From NCBI RefSeq assembly GCF_000350485.1, contig NZ_AORV01000061.1, positions 57,610-121,609 of the forward strand: a stretch of DNA of 64,000 nt, given 5' to 3'. Below the pieces are notes generated by a model, which saw only the letters and a list, made by a program, of their open reading frames with translations, made no database searches and was not told the origin of the DNA. Within the stretch, counting starts at the first letter, position 1. Each line of letters starts with the position of its first letter. The position numbers and the translations under genes are program-made. This stretch comes from Ruminiclostridium cellobioparum subsp. termitidis CT1112. GTDB lineage: Bacteria > Bacillota > Clostridia > Acetivibrionales > DSM-1351. Positions 26,664 through 35,284 of the stretch are shown here, one piece after another.

Positions 26664-27668
26664 TTATCCCTCTTCTTCATCACTCATTCGTTTAATCTTG
26701 AATTTATCAGCCGATTTCTCCAAATTATCATAGACCTCTTCCGGAATCACCTTATTCAAACTATCCAGTCCCAATAAAGCTGCCCCCACAATCGGCTCAT
26801 AAACAGCATCAACAATTTTTGCATTTATAGCATATTTGTGCACTTCAAGAGAAACCGCTTCTCTTAGGATAGGCAGCTTGCACTTAAAAATACTGCCTGA
26901 CAATATGATATCCACACCCATATTTAACATTGAAAGCTTCTCCATTCCACGAACTGCATACATAGCTATATTTTTCCCGTAGTCGGCAAGCACATTCAAC
27001 GCTACAGAATCGTTCTGTGCAGCCGCTTCTTCCAAAATAATCGGAAGGTACAGATAATCTTTTGAAGTGACTGCGTTAGTCATTTTCCTGTACAACAATT
27101 CATCTACGGTATCAACATTAAAATAATCCAGAATCATCCGGGTAAGCTTTGTTTCACCTTTCAGTCCGATATGTGAATCAATGACCGCCCTTATTGTTTT
27201 CTTCCCCAGCGAATATCCTCCCTGAAATTCATCATCTATGTAAAACCCATATATGATTTGGTCTCCATTCTCATTCCTGACTGCACAGTTTAACCCTGAA
27301 CCGGCACATAAAACACATCCGTAGCTTCTTCTTGTGCCTGCACGCATTGCAATAATGCAGTCATTCACAACTATAACCTTTTCGGTAGGAAAAGCCTCCC
27401 TGAGTACTTTTGTCAGCAAAGCCTCTTCAAAATCCCAGTCAACTCCAGTCATACCCGCAGCTATTAGCTCTATCTCCTGAATGGAAATTCCGCTTTGCTC
27501 GAGAGCCTGATCAACTGCTTCTTTTACAGCTGTAATTGCATGCGTCATGCCATCTGAAGAGTGGCAGGCCCCATAACTTTTACCCATGCCTAAAACAATC
27601 CCATATTCGTCACTTACAATAGCGTGCGTTTTGCTCGCACCCTGATCTATTCCAATTACATATTTCAC
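26664..27668 (-). CDS. BadF/BadG-type amino-sugar kinase
   Basis: The protein has the ASKHA phosphate-1 motif GIDQGASKTHAIV at the N-terminus, VNDCIIAMRAG (phosphate 2 region) and CAGSGLNCAV. It is in the BadF/BadG/BcrA/BcrD group that includes N-acetylglucosamine kinase and the glucosamine-specific kinase GspK of Vibrio. A GTG start was chosen because GGAGG lies 5 nt before it; the frame runs further upstream with no better site. In this operon it should phosphorylate the imported amino sugar at O6, either as a monosaccharide or as a disaccharide before GH4 cleavage. Confidence 0.82.
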   Translation of the reverse strand: MKYVIGIDQGASKTHAIVSDEYGIVLGMGKSYGACHSSDGMTHAITAVKEAVDQALEQSGISIQEIELIAAGMTGVDWDFEEALLTKVLREAFPTEKVIVVNDCIIAMRAGTRRSYGCVLCAGSGLNCAVRNENGDQIIYGFYIDDEFQGGYSLGKKTIRAVIDSHIGLKGETKLTRMILDYFNVDTVDELLYRKMTNAVTSKDYLYLPIILEEAAAQNDSVALNVLADYGKNIAMYAVRGMEKLSMLNMGVDIILSGSIFKCKLPILREAVSLEVHKYAINAKIVDAVYEPIVGAALLGLDSLNKVIPEEVYDNLEKSADKFKIKRMSDEEEG

Positions 27669-27785
27669 GCTATCCTCCATTTCGCCGCGACCGCCGGCGA
27701 CATTAAACAGTAATAAAAAGACGCTTGCGGCGTTTGCTGCTTGAATCATACAATGTATGCCGTAAATGTATCTTTCTGGCTCCCC

Positions 27786-29051
27786 CTAAAACTTAAATTG
27801 CGGCAGATACATTTTATTTGCTTCCAATAGCTCCGGAATCAGCTTTTCCACCAAGTCATATTCTCTGACAAGAGGATGAGCCAATAGAGCCAGCTTTGCT
27901 TTCCTTACATTACCTTCAACTGCTGACTCCACTGCAAGCTGCTCGTAATTTTTTACCGCTGAAATTAGTCCCCAGCACATTTCGGGTATATTAGCTACAT
28001 TTAAAGGCGAGATGCCCCTTTTATTGACGAGACAGCCTATTTCCACAACTGCAGTATCAGGCAAAAATTTTATTGCACCATTATTAGGGACATTAACCAC
28101 CATAGCTGTATCAATATTGTTGTAAATTGCATTTACAAATCCGATAGCAACCTCTGAATATCCGCCGCCGCCTCTTTTTGAAAGTGCTGCCGGTTTTAAG
28201 AAGTTATTCTGGTCAGCGTAGGCATCATAGACCTCCTTTTCAAGCAACATCACTTCTTCACCGCGGGTACGAGGACGACTTAGTATCTTATTTACCTTTT
28301 CGGTAGTATGATAATAATATTGAAGATAAGGACTTGGAATTACGCCCAGTAATTTTACCAGTTCCAAATCTACGTCAGTATTTTCACCTGCTATTTTGAG
28401 AAATTCATCTTCTGTAACCGGACGTCCATCAATTGTAATATTGCTTATAAAATTCATGTGATTGAGTCCGGCATAATCATACTGAACTCTGTCATAAGAA
28501 ATACCAAGAGATCTTTTCGCCCACATTTTAGGGAAAATGCCTCCCGAACAGAAACCGGCAATATTAGCTTTTGTGTAGCGGGTAACCGCCTCTGTAACCA
28601 ATCCCGTCGGATTAGTATAATTGATCAGCCAGCCGGTCGGAGACAATTCTTCCATTTTCCTTGCCACATCCAGCATGACGGGTATTGTCCGCATTGCCTT
28701 CATCATTCCGCCTGCACCGGTAGTCTCCTGTCCCACAAGATGGTATTTTAACGGTATCTTTTCATCAAGAACCCTTTGCCGGTTACCCCCAACCCTAATT
28801 TGCGTATCTACAAAGTCTGCGCCATACAACGCTTTGTCTAAATCCAATGTTGATTTAATATCAACCTCCATCCCTAAATGCTTTGCAAATCTTTTGCAGA
28901 ATCCCGCCATTATATCTAGGCGTTCCTCATTGATGTCATAAAGCATAATCTCTCTAACCGGCAATTCCTCTCTCCTTTGGGACAGTTCTTCCAATAGTTC
29001 CGGTGTGTAGGAACTTCCAGCTCCTACAATTGTAAATTTGATGTCACTCAT
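27786..29051 (-). CDS. GH4-family 6-phospho-glycosidase
   Basis: The 421-residue protein opens with the NAD-binding FTIVGAGSSYTPELLEEL and has DTQIRVGGNRQR, the Asn-rich NYTNPTGLVTEA, and FCSGGIFP with the metal-binding Cys. GLNHMNF supplies the His ligand. GH4 enzymes use NAD and a divalent metal in a redox-elimination mechanism, and most 6-phospho-beta-glucosidases of the family need a 6-phosphorylated sugar. As the importer is ABC-type and not a phosphotransferase, the phosphate must come from the kinase encoded next. First gene of the operon, with a LacI-type operator 36 nt before its start. Confidence 0.88.
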   Translation of the reverse strand: MSDIKFTIVGAGSSYTPELLEELSQRREELPVREIMLYDINEERLDIMAGFCKRFAKHLGMEVDIKSTLDLDKALYGADFVDTQIRVGGNRQRVLDEKIPLKYHLVGQETTGAGGMMKAMRTIPVMLDVARKMEELSPTGWLINYTNPTGLVTEAVTRYTKANIAGFCSGGIFPKMWAKRSLGISYDRVQYDYAGLNHMNFISNITIDGRPVTEDEFLKIAGENTDVDLELVKLLGVIPSPYLQYYYHTTEKVNKILSRPRTRGEEVMLLEKEVYDAYADQNNFLKPAALSKRGGGGYSEVAIGFVNAIYNNIDTAMVVNVPNNGAIKFLPDTAVVEIGCLVNKRGISPLNVANIPEMCWGLISAVKNYEQLAVESAVEGNVRKAKLALLAHPLVREYDLVEKLIPELLEANKMYLPQFKF

Positions 29052-29086
29052 AGCTTTGCTTTGCCTCCAATATGAAATAATAATTT

Positions 29087-29102
29087 TGTGTAACGATACA
29101 CA
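29087..29102. promoter_or_regulatory. LacI-type operator upstream of the amino-sugar operon
   Basis: TGTGTAACGATACACA has arms TGTGTA and TACACA around ACGA. It lies 36 nt before the GH4 start and closely matches the site before the LacI gene. Confidence 0.75.
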
Positions 29103-29195
29103 TTTTCTTTTAAGTTAATTCCTATCAGTTAAAACCAATAGGAATCTCATTATGAAAAAGATTAAATGCTGATTTGACCCTTTATATATCTCTCT

Positions 29196-30209
29196 TTATT
29201 CTCTTGTAGTCTCTCGGATAATCAGTTCGGGGTAATACAACAGTTTTTGTTTTTCCGGTGTTATATGATTAATATCTGAAATCAGCATGTTTACCGCTGA
29301 TTCGCCCATTTTATACAGCGGCTGGCTTAGAGTAGTTAATTTCTTTAACTTTCTATCAATATCATGAGGCTTATCATTGTCAAAGCCAACAATTTTAATG
29401 TCTTCAGGAATTCTGATTGAGTAATCCTCAAGGGCCATCATACCACCAAAAGCAGTGGTATCAGCACCAAAATAAAATGCATCCGGCAGCTGGTCTGTTC
29501 CATTTTTTTCTATAAACGCTTTTACAGCCTCATATCCTGATTCTACAGAAAAATCTGCCATCAATATCATATTACTATTTACAGTAAACCCATTGTTCTG
29601 CATGGCTTTTATGTAACCATCCCGCCTGTCTACAGAAGCTTTTATAGTCATATCTCCTGTAACATGGTATATATTTCGGCAACCAATTTCAACCAAATGC
29701 TCAATCGCCAGCTTGGAACCAAAAGCATTGTCTACCACAACGTTGTTTATATTAACACCTTCCACTTCATTTTCCACCACTATAAATGGAAAATTAGATA
29801 CAGAAAGCTCTTTAATCAATTTTTCATCACTCAGACTGCTGCCGTAAATTATAACTCCATCCGCCCGTCCTTGAGATAAGAATTTTATGTACTTACTTTT
29901 CAGTTCCATACTATTCCTGCCGCTGCAGAATATAACATCATAATCTGATTTTGTAATCGAATGTTCTATTCCCTTAATTAAATCAAAGAAATAAGGTTCG
30001 CACAAATTATCAAGAACAACTCCAATGATATGCGTTTTCTGTAACACCAGAGAACGCGCAATTGCATTAGGTGTGTAGTTTAATTCTTTCATTGCAGACA
30101 GTATTTTTTCTTTGGATTTGTCACTGACACCTTTTTGACCATTAATCACACGTGATACTAATGTCTTGGAAACACCGGCCAATTCTGCAACATCATATAA
30201 GCTAGACAT
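29196..30209 (-). CDS. LacI-family transcriptional regulator
   Basis: The 337-residue protein begins with the LacI helix-turn-helix (SLYDVAELAGVSKTLVSRVIN) and hinge NAIARSL, followed by the periplasmic-binding-protein-like sensor domain (HIIGVVLDNLCEPYFFDLI; IPEDIKIVGFDND). The start is the ATG behind GGAGG. It probably represses the divergently placed but co-directional amino-sugar operon and itself: nearly identical palindromes lie before both genes. The inducer is probably a sugar phosphate or the imported sugar. Confidence 0.92.
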   Translation of the reverse strand: MSSLYDVAELAGVSKTLVSRVINGQKGVSDKSKEKILSAMKELNYTPNAIARSLVLQKTHIIGVVLDNLCEPYFFDLIKGIEHSITKSDYDVIFCSGRNSMELKSKYIKFLSQGRADGVIIYGSSLSDEKLIKELSVSNFPFIVVENEVEGVNINNVVVDNAFGSKLAIEHLVEIGCRNIYHVTGDMTIKASVDRRDGYIKAMQNNGFTVNSNMILMADFSVESGYEAVKAFIEKNGTDQLPDAFYFGADTTAFGGMMALEDYSIRIPEDIKIVGFDNDKPHDIDRKLKKLTTLSQPLYKMGESAVNMLISDINHITPEKQKLLYYPELIIRETTRE

Positions 30210-30226
30210 AGTGACCTCCAGTCCAA

Positions 30227-30242
30227 TGTTTATCGATACACA
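30227..30242. promoter_or_regulatory. LacI-type operator upstream of its own gene
   Basis: TGTTTATCGATACACA has the same half-site CGATACACA as the operon operator. It lies 17 nt before the regulator start, so autoregulation is likely. Confidence 0.75.
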
Positions 30243-30346
30243 TATCATATTAGAATATTTTTGCTTTGTCAATAGAATTTAATGTATTTATGATAATCTA
30301 TCATTGATCAACTGTTTATGAGAGTTCAAAATTAGATAAGAACAGC

Positions 30347-30376
30347 AAAACGGCATAGCCAAAACTGACTATGCCG
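30347..30376 (-). terminator. terminator after the M29 aminopeptidase gene
   Basis: On the minus strand CGGCATAG and CTATGCCG form a stem followed by TTTTGC; it lies about 90 nt after the aminopeptidase stop. Confidence 0.75.
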
Positions 30377-30468
30377 TGTGCTGTACACATATTTCCCTAT
30401 TGTGTCGTACCTTTGAGACAAACCATTGCTATTTCCATCAGATCAAAACCTTTCAGCTCAGCGACTGC

Positions 30469-31584
30469 TTACTTCAAATTCTCCGGGTTCAGTCCCTGCA
30501 ATTCCCCGGGCACAAAGAGTCCGTCTTTTCTGATGAGCTTGTCGTCAAACCAGATCTCTCCTCCGCCGTATTCCTGTCTCTGAATAAATACCAGATCCCA
30601 ATGGATAGAGGATTTGTTTCCGTTTGGAGCATCTTCATAGCAGCTTCCGGGGGTAAAGTGGATACTGCCCCTTATCTTTTCATCAAAGAGAGTGTCCTTC
30701 ATTGGCGTATCAATAAACGGATTTACCCCTATTGCAAACTCTCCGATATATCTGGCCGATTCGTCAGTATCAAGTATCTCATTTACACGTTCGGTATTAT
30801 TGGCCGTTGCCTTGATTATTTTGCCGTTCTTAAACTCAAAGCATATATTCTCAAAGGTTACTCCCTGGTAAACAGCTGGACAGTTGTAGGTTATAACTCC
30901 ATTGACCGAATCCCTCACCGGAGCCGTGTATACTTCCCCGTCAGGAATATTCAGTTTTCCGTCGCATTTGATTGCGGGGATACCTTTGATTGAGAAGGTC
31001 AAATTGGTACCCTTGCCTGTGATTCTCACCCGGTCTGTGGCTTCCATCATTTTTACCAACGGGTCCATTGCGGCAGACATCTTCCTGTAATCCAGGTTGC
31101 AGACATTGAAATAGAAATCCTCGAAGTATTCCGTGGGCATATTGGCCAGCTGTGCCATTGAATGGCTGGGATATCTCATAACAACCCATCTGGTGTGGTT
31201 TACCCTCTGTTCCGAATGGACCGGCTTATTAAAGAGTGACATGTAAATCTTCATCTTCTCAGATGGAACAGTCCCTTTCTCACTGACATTATCACCCGAT
31301 CTGATTCCGATATATGCATCCATGTCCTTCATGCGTGCCAGCTCGTATCGGGCCATATCCTTCATCTGTTCCTCGGTGCACTGTTCCAGGAGCACTCTCT
31401 CCAGCTCAGGGTTTTTGACAGTGAGGTATGGTATCCCTCCAACCTTGTAAGCCTCACGAATCAGAGCTCTTGACAGGGGTACCTCATTACCTATATTTTC
31501 AATGAGAATCTTTTCTCCGGGTTTTAATTCACAGGAGTAATTTATAAGATTCTCTGCAAGTTTTTCTATACGCGGATCCTTCAT
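30469..31584 (-). CDS. M29-family metallo-aminopeptidase
   Basis: The 371-residue protein matches thermophilic aminopeptidases (AmpS/AmpT/AmpII): GEKILIENIGNEVPLSRALIREAY at the N-terminus, and a C-terminal domain with HFTPGSCYEDAPNGNKSSIHWD, which supplies metal-binding Glu, His and Asp. These enzymes trim N-terminal residues from peptides in the cytoplasm using two divalent metals. GGAGG lies 6 nt before the ATG. The oligoendopeptidase gene upstream points to peptide turnover, but a separate gap of 176 nt argues against a tight operon. Confidence 0.92.
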   Translation of the reverse strand: MKDPRIEKLAENLINYSCELKPGEKILIENIGNEVPLSRALIREAYKVGGIPYLTVKNPELERVLLEQCTEEQMKDMARYELARMKDMDAYIGIRSGDNVSEKGTVPSEKMKIYMSLFNKPVHSEQRVNHTRWVVMRYPSHSMAQLANMPTEYFEDFYFNVCNLDYRKMSAAMDPLVKMMEATDRVRITGKGTNLTFSIKGIPAIKCDGKLNIPDGEVYTAPVRDSVNGVITYNCPAVYQGVTFENICFEFKNGKIIKATANNTERVNEILDTDESARYIGEFAIGVNPFIDTPMKDTLFDEKIRGSIHFTPGSCYEDAPNGNKSSIHWDLVFIQRQEYGGGEIWFDDKLIRKDGLFVPGELQGLNPENLK

Positions 31585-31760
31585 GTTGTTTCCTCCAAAT
31601 TAATAATAAATTTGTTCACTAAATACACTGAATATAAATTTAATAAATCTATAAATATTAATTTATATCAGTCTATTTTTATTAATCCATTTCTATTAAC
31701 GCAATTTCATTAATCTAAATCAGTCTACTTTGCCGCTAATATCTACGGTCTGCTGGTCTG

Positions 31761-33566
31761 CTATTTTAAGAGCTCTTCCAGCTCATCCAGTGTCTTTTCA
31801 AACACATTCAGGGCATCCTGGATAGGCTGTGGAGTTGAAAGATCCACACCGGCAATTTTTAACAGCTCCAGAGGATAATTTGATCCGCCGCTCTTCAGGA
31901 ATTCCAGGTATTTATCAACTGCCGGCTTTCCTTCGGTAAGGATCTTTTCTGCTATGGCTGTTGCCGAGGAGAAACCCGTAGCATATTTATATACATAGAA
32001 GCTGCTGTAGAAATGAGGTATCCTGGACCATTCCATTGCTATGTCCTCGTCAACGGTTACAGCTTCACCGAAGTATTTTTTGTTGAGGCCGTAATAAATG
32101 TCGCTGAGCTCCTGGGCATTCAGAGCCTCTCCCTGTTCAACCTTTTCATGTATGATTTTTTCAAACTCGGCAAACATCACCTGTCTGAATACAGTTCCTC
32201 TGAATTCCTCCAGGTAGTGGTTCAATAAATACGCCTTCTCCTGTTTGCTTGAAGCTCTGGGCAGCAGGTATCTCATAAGAAGTGATTCATTTACCGTTGA
32301 AGCCACTTCAGCAACAAATATTTTGTACTCCGAATATACATAGGGCTGGGTCATATTGGTATAGTAGGAGTGAAGCGCATGGCCCATCTCATGTGCCAGC
32401 GTGAATACATCATTTATTTTATTCTGGTAGTTGAGCAGAACATAGGGATGTGTCTTGTAAGCACCCCACGCATATGCACCGCTGGTCTTGCCTTCATTTT
32501 CATACACGTCTATCCATGCCGAGTTCATTCCCTTTTGCAGATATCCTATATATTCCTCACCCAAAGGCTTCAATGCCTCGGCTACTATTGTCCTGGCCTC
32601 TTCATAGGGTATCTTCTTGTCAAATTCCTCAACCATGGGAACATATAGATCATACATGTGAAGTTCATCCAGCTTCAGGACTTTTTTACGCAGTTTCAGG
32701 TACCTGTCCAGCAAGGGCAGGTTTTTATTGACTGTATCTATGAGCGTTGTATAAACATCCACCGAAATATTGTCATTGTCCAGCGAGGCCTCCAACGCAG
32801 AGGGATATTTGCGTACAAGCGAATAGAACCTGTTTTTCTTGACATTGCCTGTAAGAGAGGCCGCCAATGTGTTTTTCATCTTTTTATAGGAACTGTAAAC
32901 AGCTTCAAAGGCGTCTTTTCTAACCCTTCTGTCCTTACTCTCCAGAAATGCGATGTATCTTCCCTTGGTTACCTCGATCTCTTCCCCCTCTTCATCCTTT
33001 ATGTAGGGGAATTTGATGTCGGCGTTATTGAACATCGTAAATACATCTCCGCCAATATCCGATATTTCAGCCGACATAGCCAGTATCTGTTCTTCCTTTT
33101 CAGATAAGATGTGCTCCTTCTGCCTTAAATTCTCTTTAATTGAGAACATGTAGACAGACAGCTCCTTATCAGAGTTTACATATGAAAGCAAAGTCTCCTC
33201 GGGAATACTGAGCATTTCGGGCACTATATAGGAAATAGCCGCAAAAACTTCCGTTGCCAGGGAGGATGCTCTGTCGGTCAGAGCCTGATAGGTGGCATCA
33301 CCGTTATTTTCATCCCTCTTCATTCTGGCATAGACAAAAACCTTATCATTCAAGGATAACAGTTCATCACTTTTTTTGAAGCATTCCAGCAGTCTCTGAG
33401 CACTCTCTGCCAGCTTGCCCTGCAGGTCCTTTATCTGCTCTGCCAGTTCCTTTACCTTTTTGAAGTCCTGCTCCCATAAGGAGTTATCGCTATAAATATC
33501 CTCCAGCTTCCATTTGAACTTGGAGTCGATATCCTGCCTCTTTGGTAATGCTTTGTTTGAAGCCAT
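31761..33566 (-). CDS. pepF: oligoendopeptidase F
   Basis: The 601-residue M3B peptidase has the zinc-binding TLAHEMGHALHSYY near residue 390 with a downstream Glu in the AEVASTVNE segment. The N-terminal helical domain (FKWKLEDIYSDNSLWEQDF) is typical of PepF. It cleaves cytoplasmic peptides of about 7-17 residues. Length and motifs are normal. GGAGG precedes the ATG. Its upstream neighbour is divergent, across a long AT-rich gap that should contain its promoter. Confidence 0.96.
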   Translation of the reverse strand: MASNKALPKRQDIDSKFKWKLEDIYSDNSLWEQDFKKVKELAEQIKDLQGKLAESAQRLLECFKKSDELLSLNDKVFVYARMKRDENNGDATYQALTDRASSLATEVFAAISYIVPEMLSIPEETLLSYVNSDKELSVYMFSIKENLRQKEHILSEKEEQILAMSAEISDIGGDVFTMFNNADIKFPYIKDEEGEEIEVTKGRYIAFLESKDRRVRKDAFEAVYSSYKKMKNTLAASLTGNVKKNRFYSLVRKYPSALEASLDNDNISVDVYTTLIDTVNKNLPLLDRYLKLRKKVLKLDELHMYDLYVPMVEEFDKKIPYEEARTIVAEALKPLGEEYIGYLQKGMNSAWIDVYENEGKTSGAYAWGAYKTHPYVLLNYQNKINDVFTLAHEMGHALHSYYTNMTQPYVYSEYKIFVAEVASTVNESLLMRYLLPRASSKQEKAYLLNHYLEEFRGTVFRQVMFAEFEKIIHEKVEQGEALNAQELSDIYYGLNKKYFGEAVTVDEDIAMEWSRIPHFYSSFYVYKYATGFSSATAIAEKILTEGKPAVDKYLEFLKSGGSNYPLELLKIAGVDLSTPQPIQDALNVFEKTLDELEELLK

Positions 33567-34079
33567 ATTTACTACCTCCGTCTTATTAATTTACTGCGTT
33601 TTACACACGCAAAAATTTAAATCCCTTTCAAATAAACTCAAATACTAGTTTCTCATTTTTTCTGAAAAAACTTGCATATACGTGTTTGAGAAATCATTTA
33701 TATTTAATTATAGAACAACGGTAAATTATTTTCCACGGATTTCCTTAAAAATAACGCGTTATACCGGCTAATTCTGCTTTCAATGCCCTATAACTTTCAA
33801 ATAAGTCTTTCCAAGCAGGTTCCCTTTATTACAATTGCCATTTATTATCGGAACAGCCATAAATTAAAATGCGACAAAAGCGTTAATTTATCTGTTAAAT
33901 ATCACAAATTAAAGAATTTATGTTAAAGTATAAGAGTAAATGTTCTTTTAACTTTGGACACCAACAACGAATTTGAATTAATTAAATATCCGGAGGTTAG
34001 CTTGAAAGACTTCACTTGCGTTCGTCTTCCAAAACTAACCTGTGAATTTACGGCCGATAAGCGGCTCATGGAGGTTAAT
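33567..34079. other. long AT-rich divergent intergenic region
   Basis: About 510 nt without a convincing gene. A plus-strand promoter candidate TTGAGA-17 nt-TATAGA lies at 33686-33714, and a second TATAAG at 33929-33934. An in-frame extension of the SPFH gene runs into this region, but it lacks a ribosome site. Confidence 0.5.
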
Positions 34080-35156
34080 ATGGGTTTATTTGATTTCATA
34101 AAGTCTCAATTTATAGAAGTAATAGAATGGACTGATAACAGCTCAAATGTTATGGTATATCGGTTTCCTGTTGAAAATAAGGAAATTAAAATGGGGGCTC
34201 AGCTCACTGTCAGAGAGTCACAAATGGCAGTTTTTGTTGACGAAGGCCAGCTTACAGATGTTTTTACTCCTGGAAGCTATACTCTCGATACCCGGAACCT
34301 GCCCCTACTGACCAAGCTTAAGTCCTGGAAGTACGGTTTCAATTCTCCTTTTAAATCAGAGGTATATTTTGTTAATACCAGGCAGTTTACAAATTGCAAA
34401 TGGGGAACTACAAATCCTGTAATGATGAGGGATGCGGAATTCGGAATGCTGCGTATGAGAATGTTCGGCACTTATTCCTTCAAGGTGGTTGACCCATCGG
34501 TCTTCCTCAGAGAAGTTTTTGGAACTGCAAGTTTGTTTACCGTCGAAGGGATCACCGGACAGCTTAAAAGCAAGATTGTTTCAGGTATCTCCGATCTGCT
34601 GGCCGAGGCGGCTGTTCCGGCCCTGGATCTGGCTTCAAAATATGATGAAATAGCTGCAATGTCCAGGAATAAGCTGGATAGTGGCTTTACAGAGCTGGGC
34701 CTGACTCTGTCGTCACTTGTTATTGAAAACATTTCACTTCCCGAGGAAGTGGAAAAAGTACTTGATAAGCGTACTTCAATGGGGATCATAGGCGACAGTC
34801 TGAATCAATACACTAAATATCAGGCAGCTGAATCCATAAGGGATGCCGCCCAAAATTCCGGCGGAGCTGCCGGTGCAGGTGTTGGGCTTGGAGCAGGAAT
34901 GGGTCTGGGCAATATGTTTGCAGAAGCCTTTTCGGCAGGACAGCAAAAGCCTGCTGAACCAAAAGCTGCCGCACACACCCAGGAGCCCGGCACCGTAAAA
35001 TGCTCTGCCTGCGGTGCTCAGCTTACGGCACAGGCAAAATTCTGCCTGGAGTGCGGAACCAAGGTACCACCCTCTGTAATTAAATGCGCAGGCTGCGGAA
35101 ATGAGCTGCCGGGCGGCAGCAAGTTCTGTCCTGAATGCGGTCAGAAGCAGCAGTAG
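34080..35156 (+). CDS. SPFH/band-7 protein with C-terminal zinc ribbons (YdjI-like)
   Basis: About 358 residues. The first 270 form an SPFH (band 7) domain of the YdjI type (GLFDFIKSQFIEVIEW; QMAVFVDEGQLTDVFTPGSY; FGTYSFKVVDPSVFL). A Gly/Ala-rich linker follows, then two zinc ribbons (CSACGAQLTAQAKFCLECG; CAGCGNELPGGSKFCPECG). The ATG behind GGAGG was chosen over an upstream in-frame start. In Bacillus subtilis ydjI lies with ydjG and the PspA-like ydjF in a membrane-stress operon. Here a YdjG-like gene follows, but no PspA homologue is present. It probably acts at the membrane surface. Confidence 0.82.
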   Translation: MGLFDFIKSQFIEVIEWTDNSSNVMVYRFPVENKEIKMGAQLTVRESQMAVFVDEGQLTDVFTPGSYTLDTRNLPLLTKLKSWKYGFNSPFKSEVYFVNTRQFTNCKWGTTNPVMMRDAEFGMLRMRMFGTYSFKVVDPSVFLREVFGTASLFTVEGITGQLKSKIVSGISDLLAEAAVPALDLASKYDEIAAMSRNKLDSGFTELGLTLSSLVIENISLPEEVEKVLDKRTSMGIIGDSLNQYTKYQAAESIRDAAQNSGGAAGAGVGLGAGMGLGNMFAEAFSAGQQKPAEPKAAAHTQEPGTVKCSACGAQLTAQAKFCLECGTKVPPSVIKCAGCGNELPGGSKFCPECGQKQQ

Positions 35157-35193
35157 AATACAGATACTCCCGGATCCATGATATCCGTTACCA

Positions 35194-35240
35194 AAGTCAA
35201 TTATGTTTGAAAGCCGAAAGCTTCCAAACATAATTGACTT
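35194..35240. repeat. perfect 16-bp inverted repeat between the ydjI-like and ydjG-like genes
   Basis: AAGTCAATTATGTTTG and its exact complement enclose 15 nt that can pair further (AAAGC/GCTTC). The stem is long, but there is no T-run, so it may be an mRNA stability or processing element. Confidence 0.85.
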
Positions 35241-35284
35241 CAGAAATAACCGCATCCGGCCCTTACAAATACGAGGTCACATAT

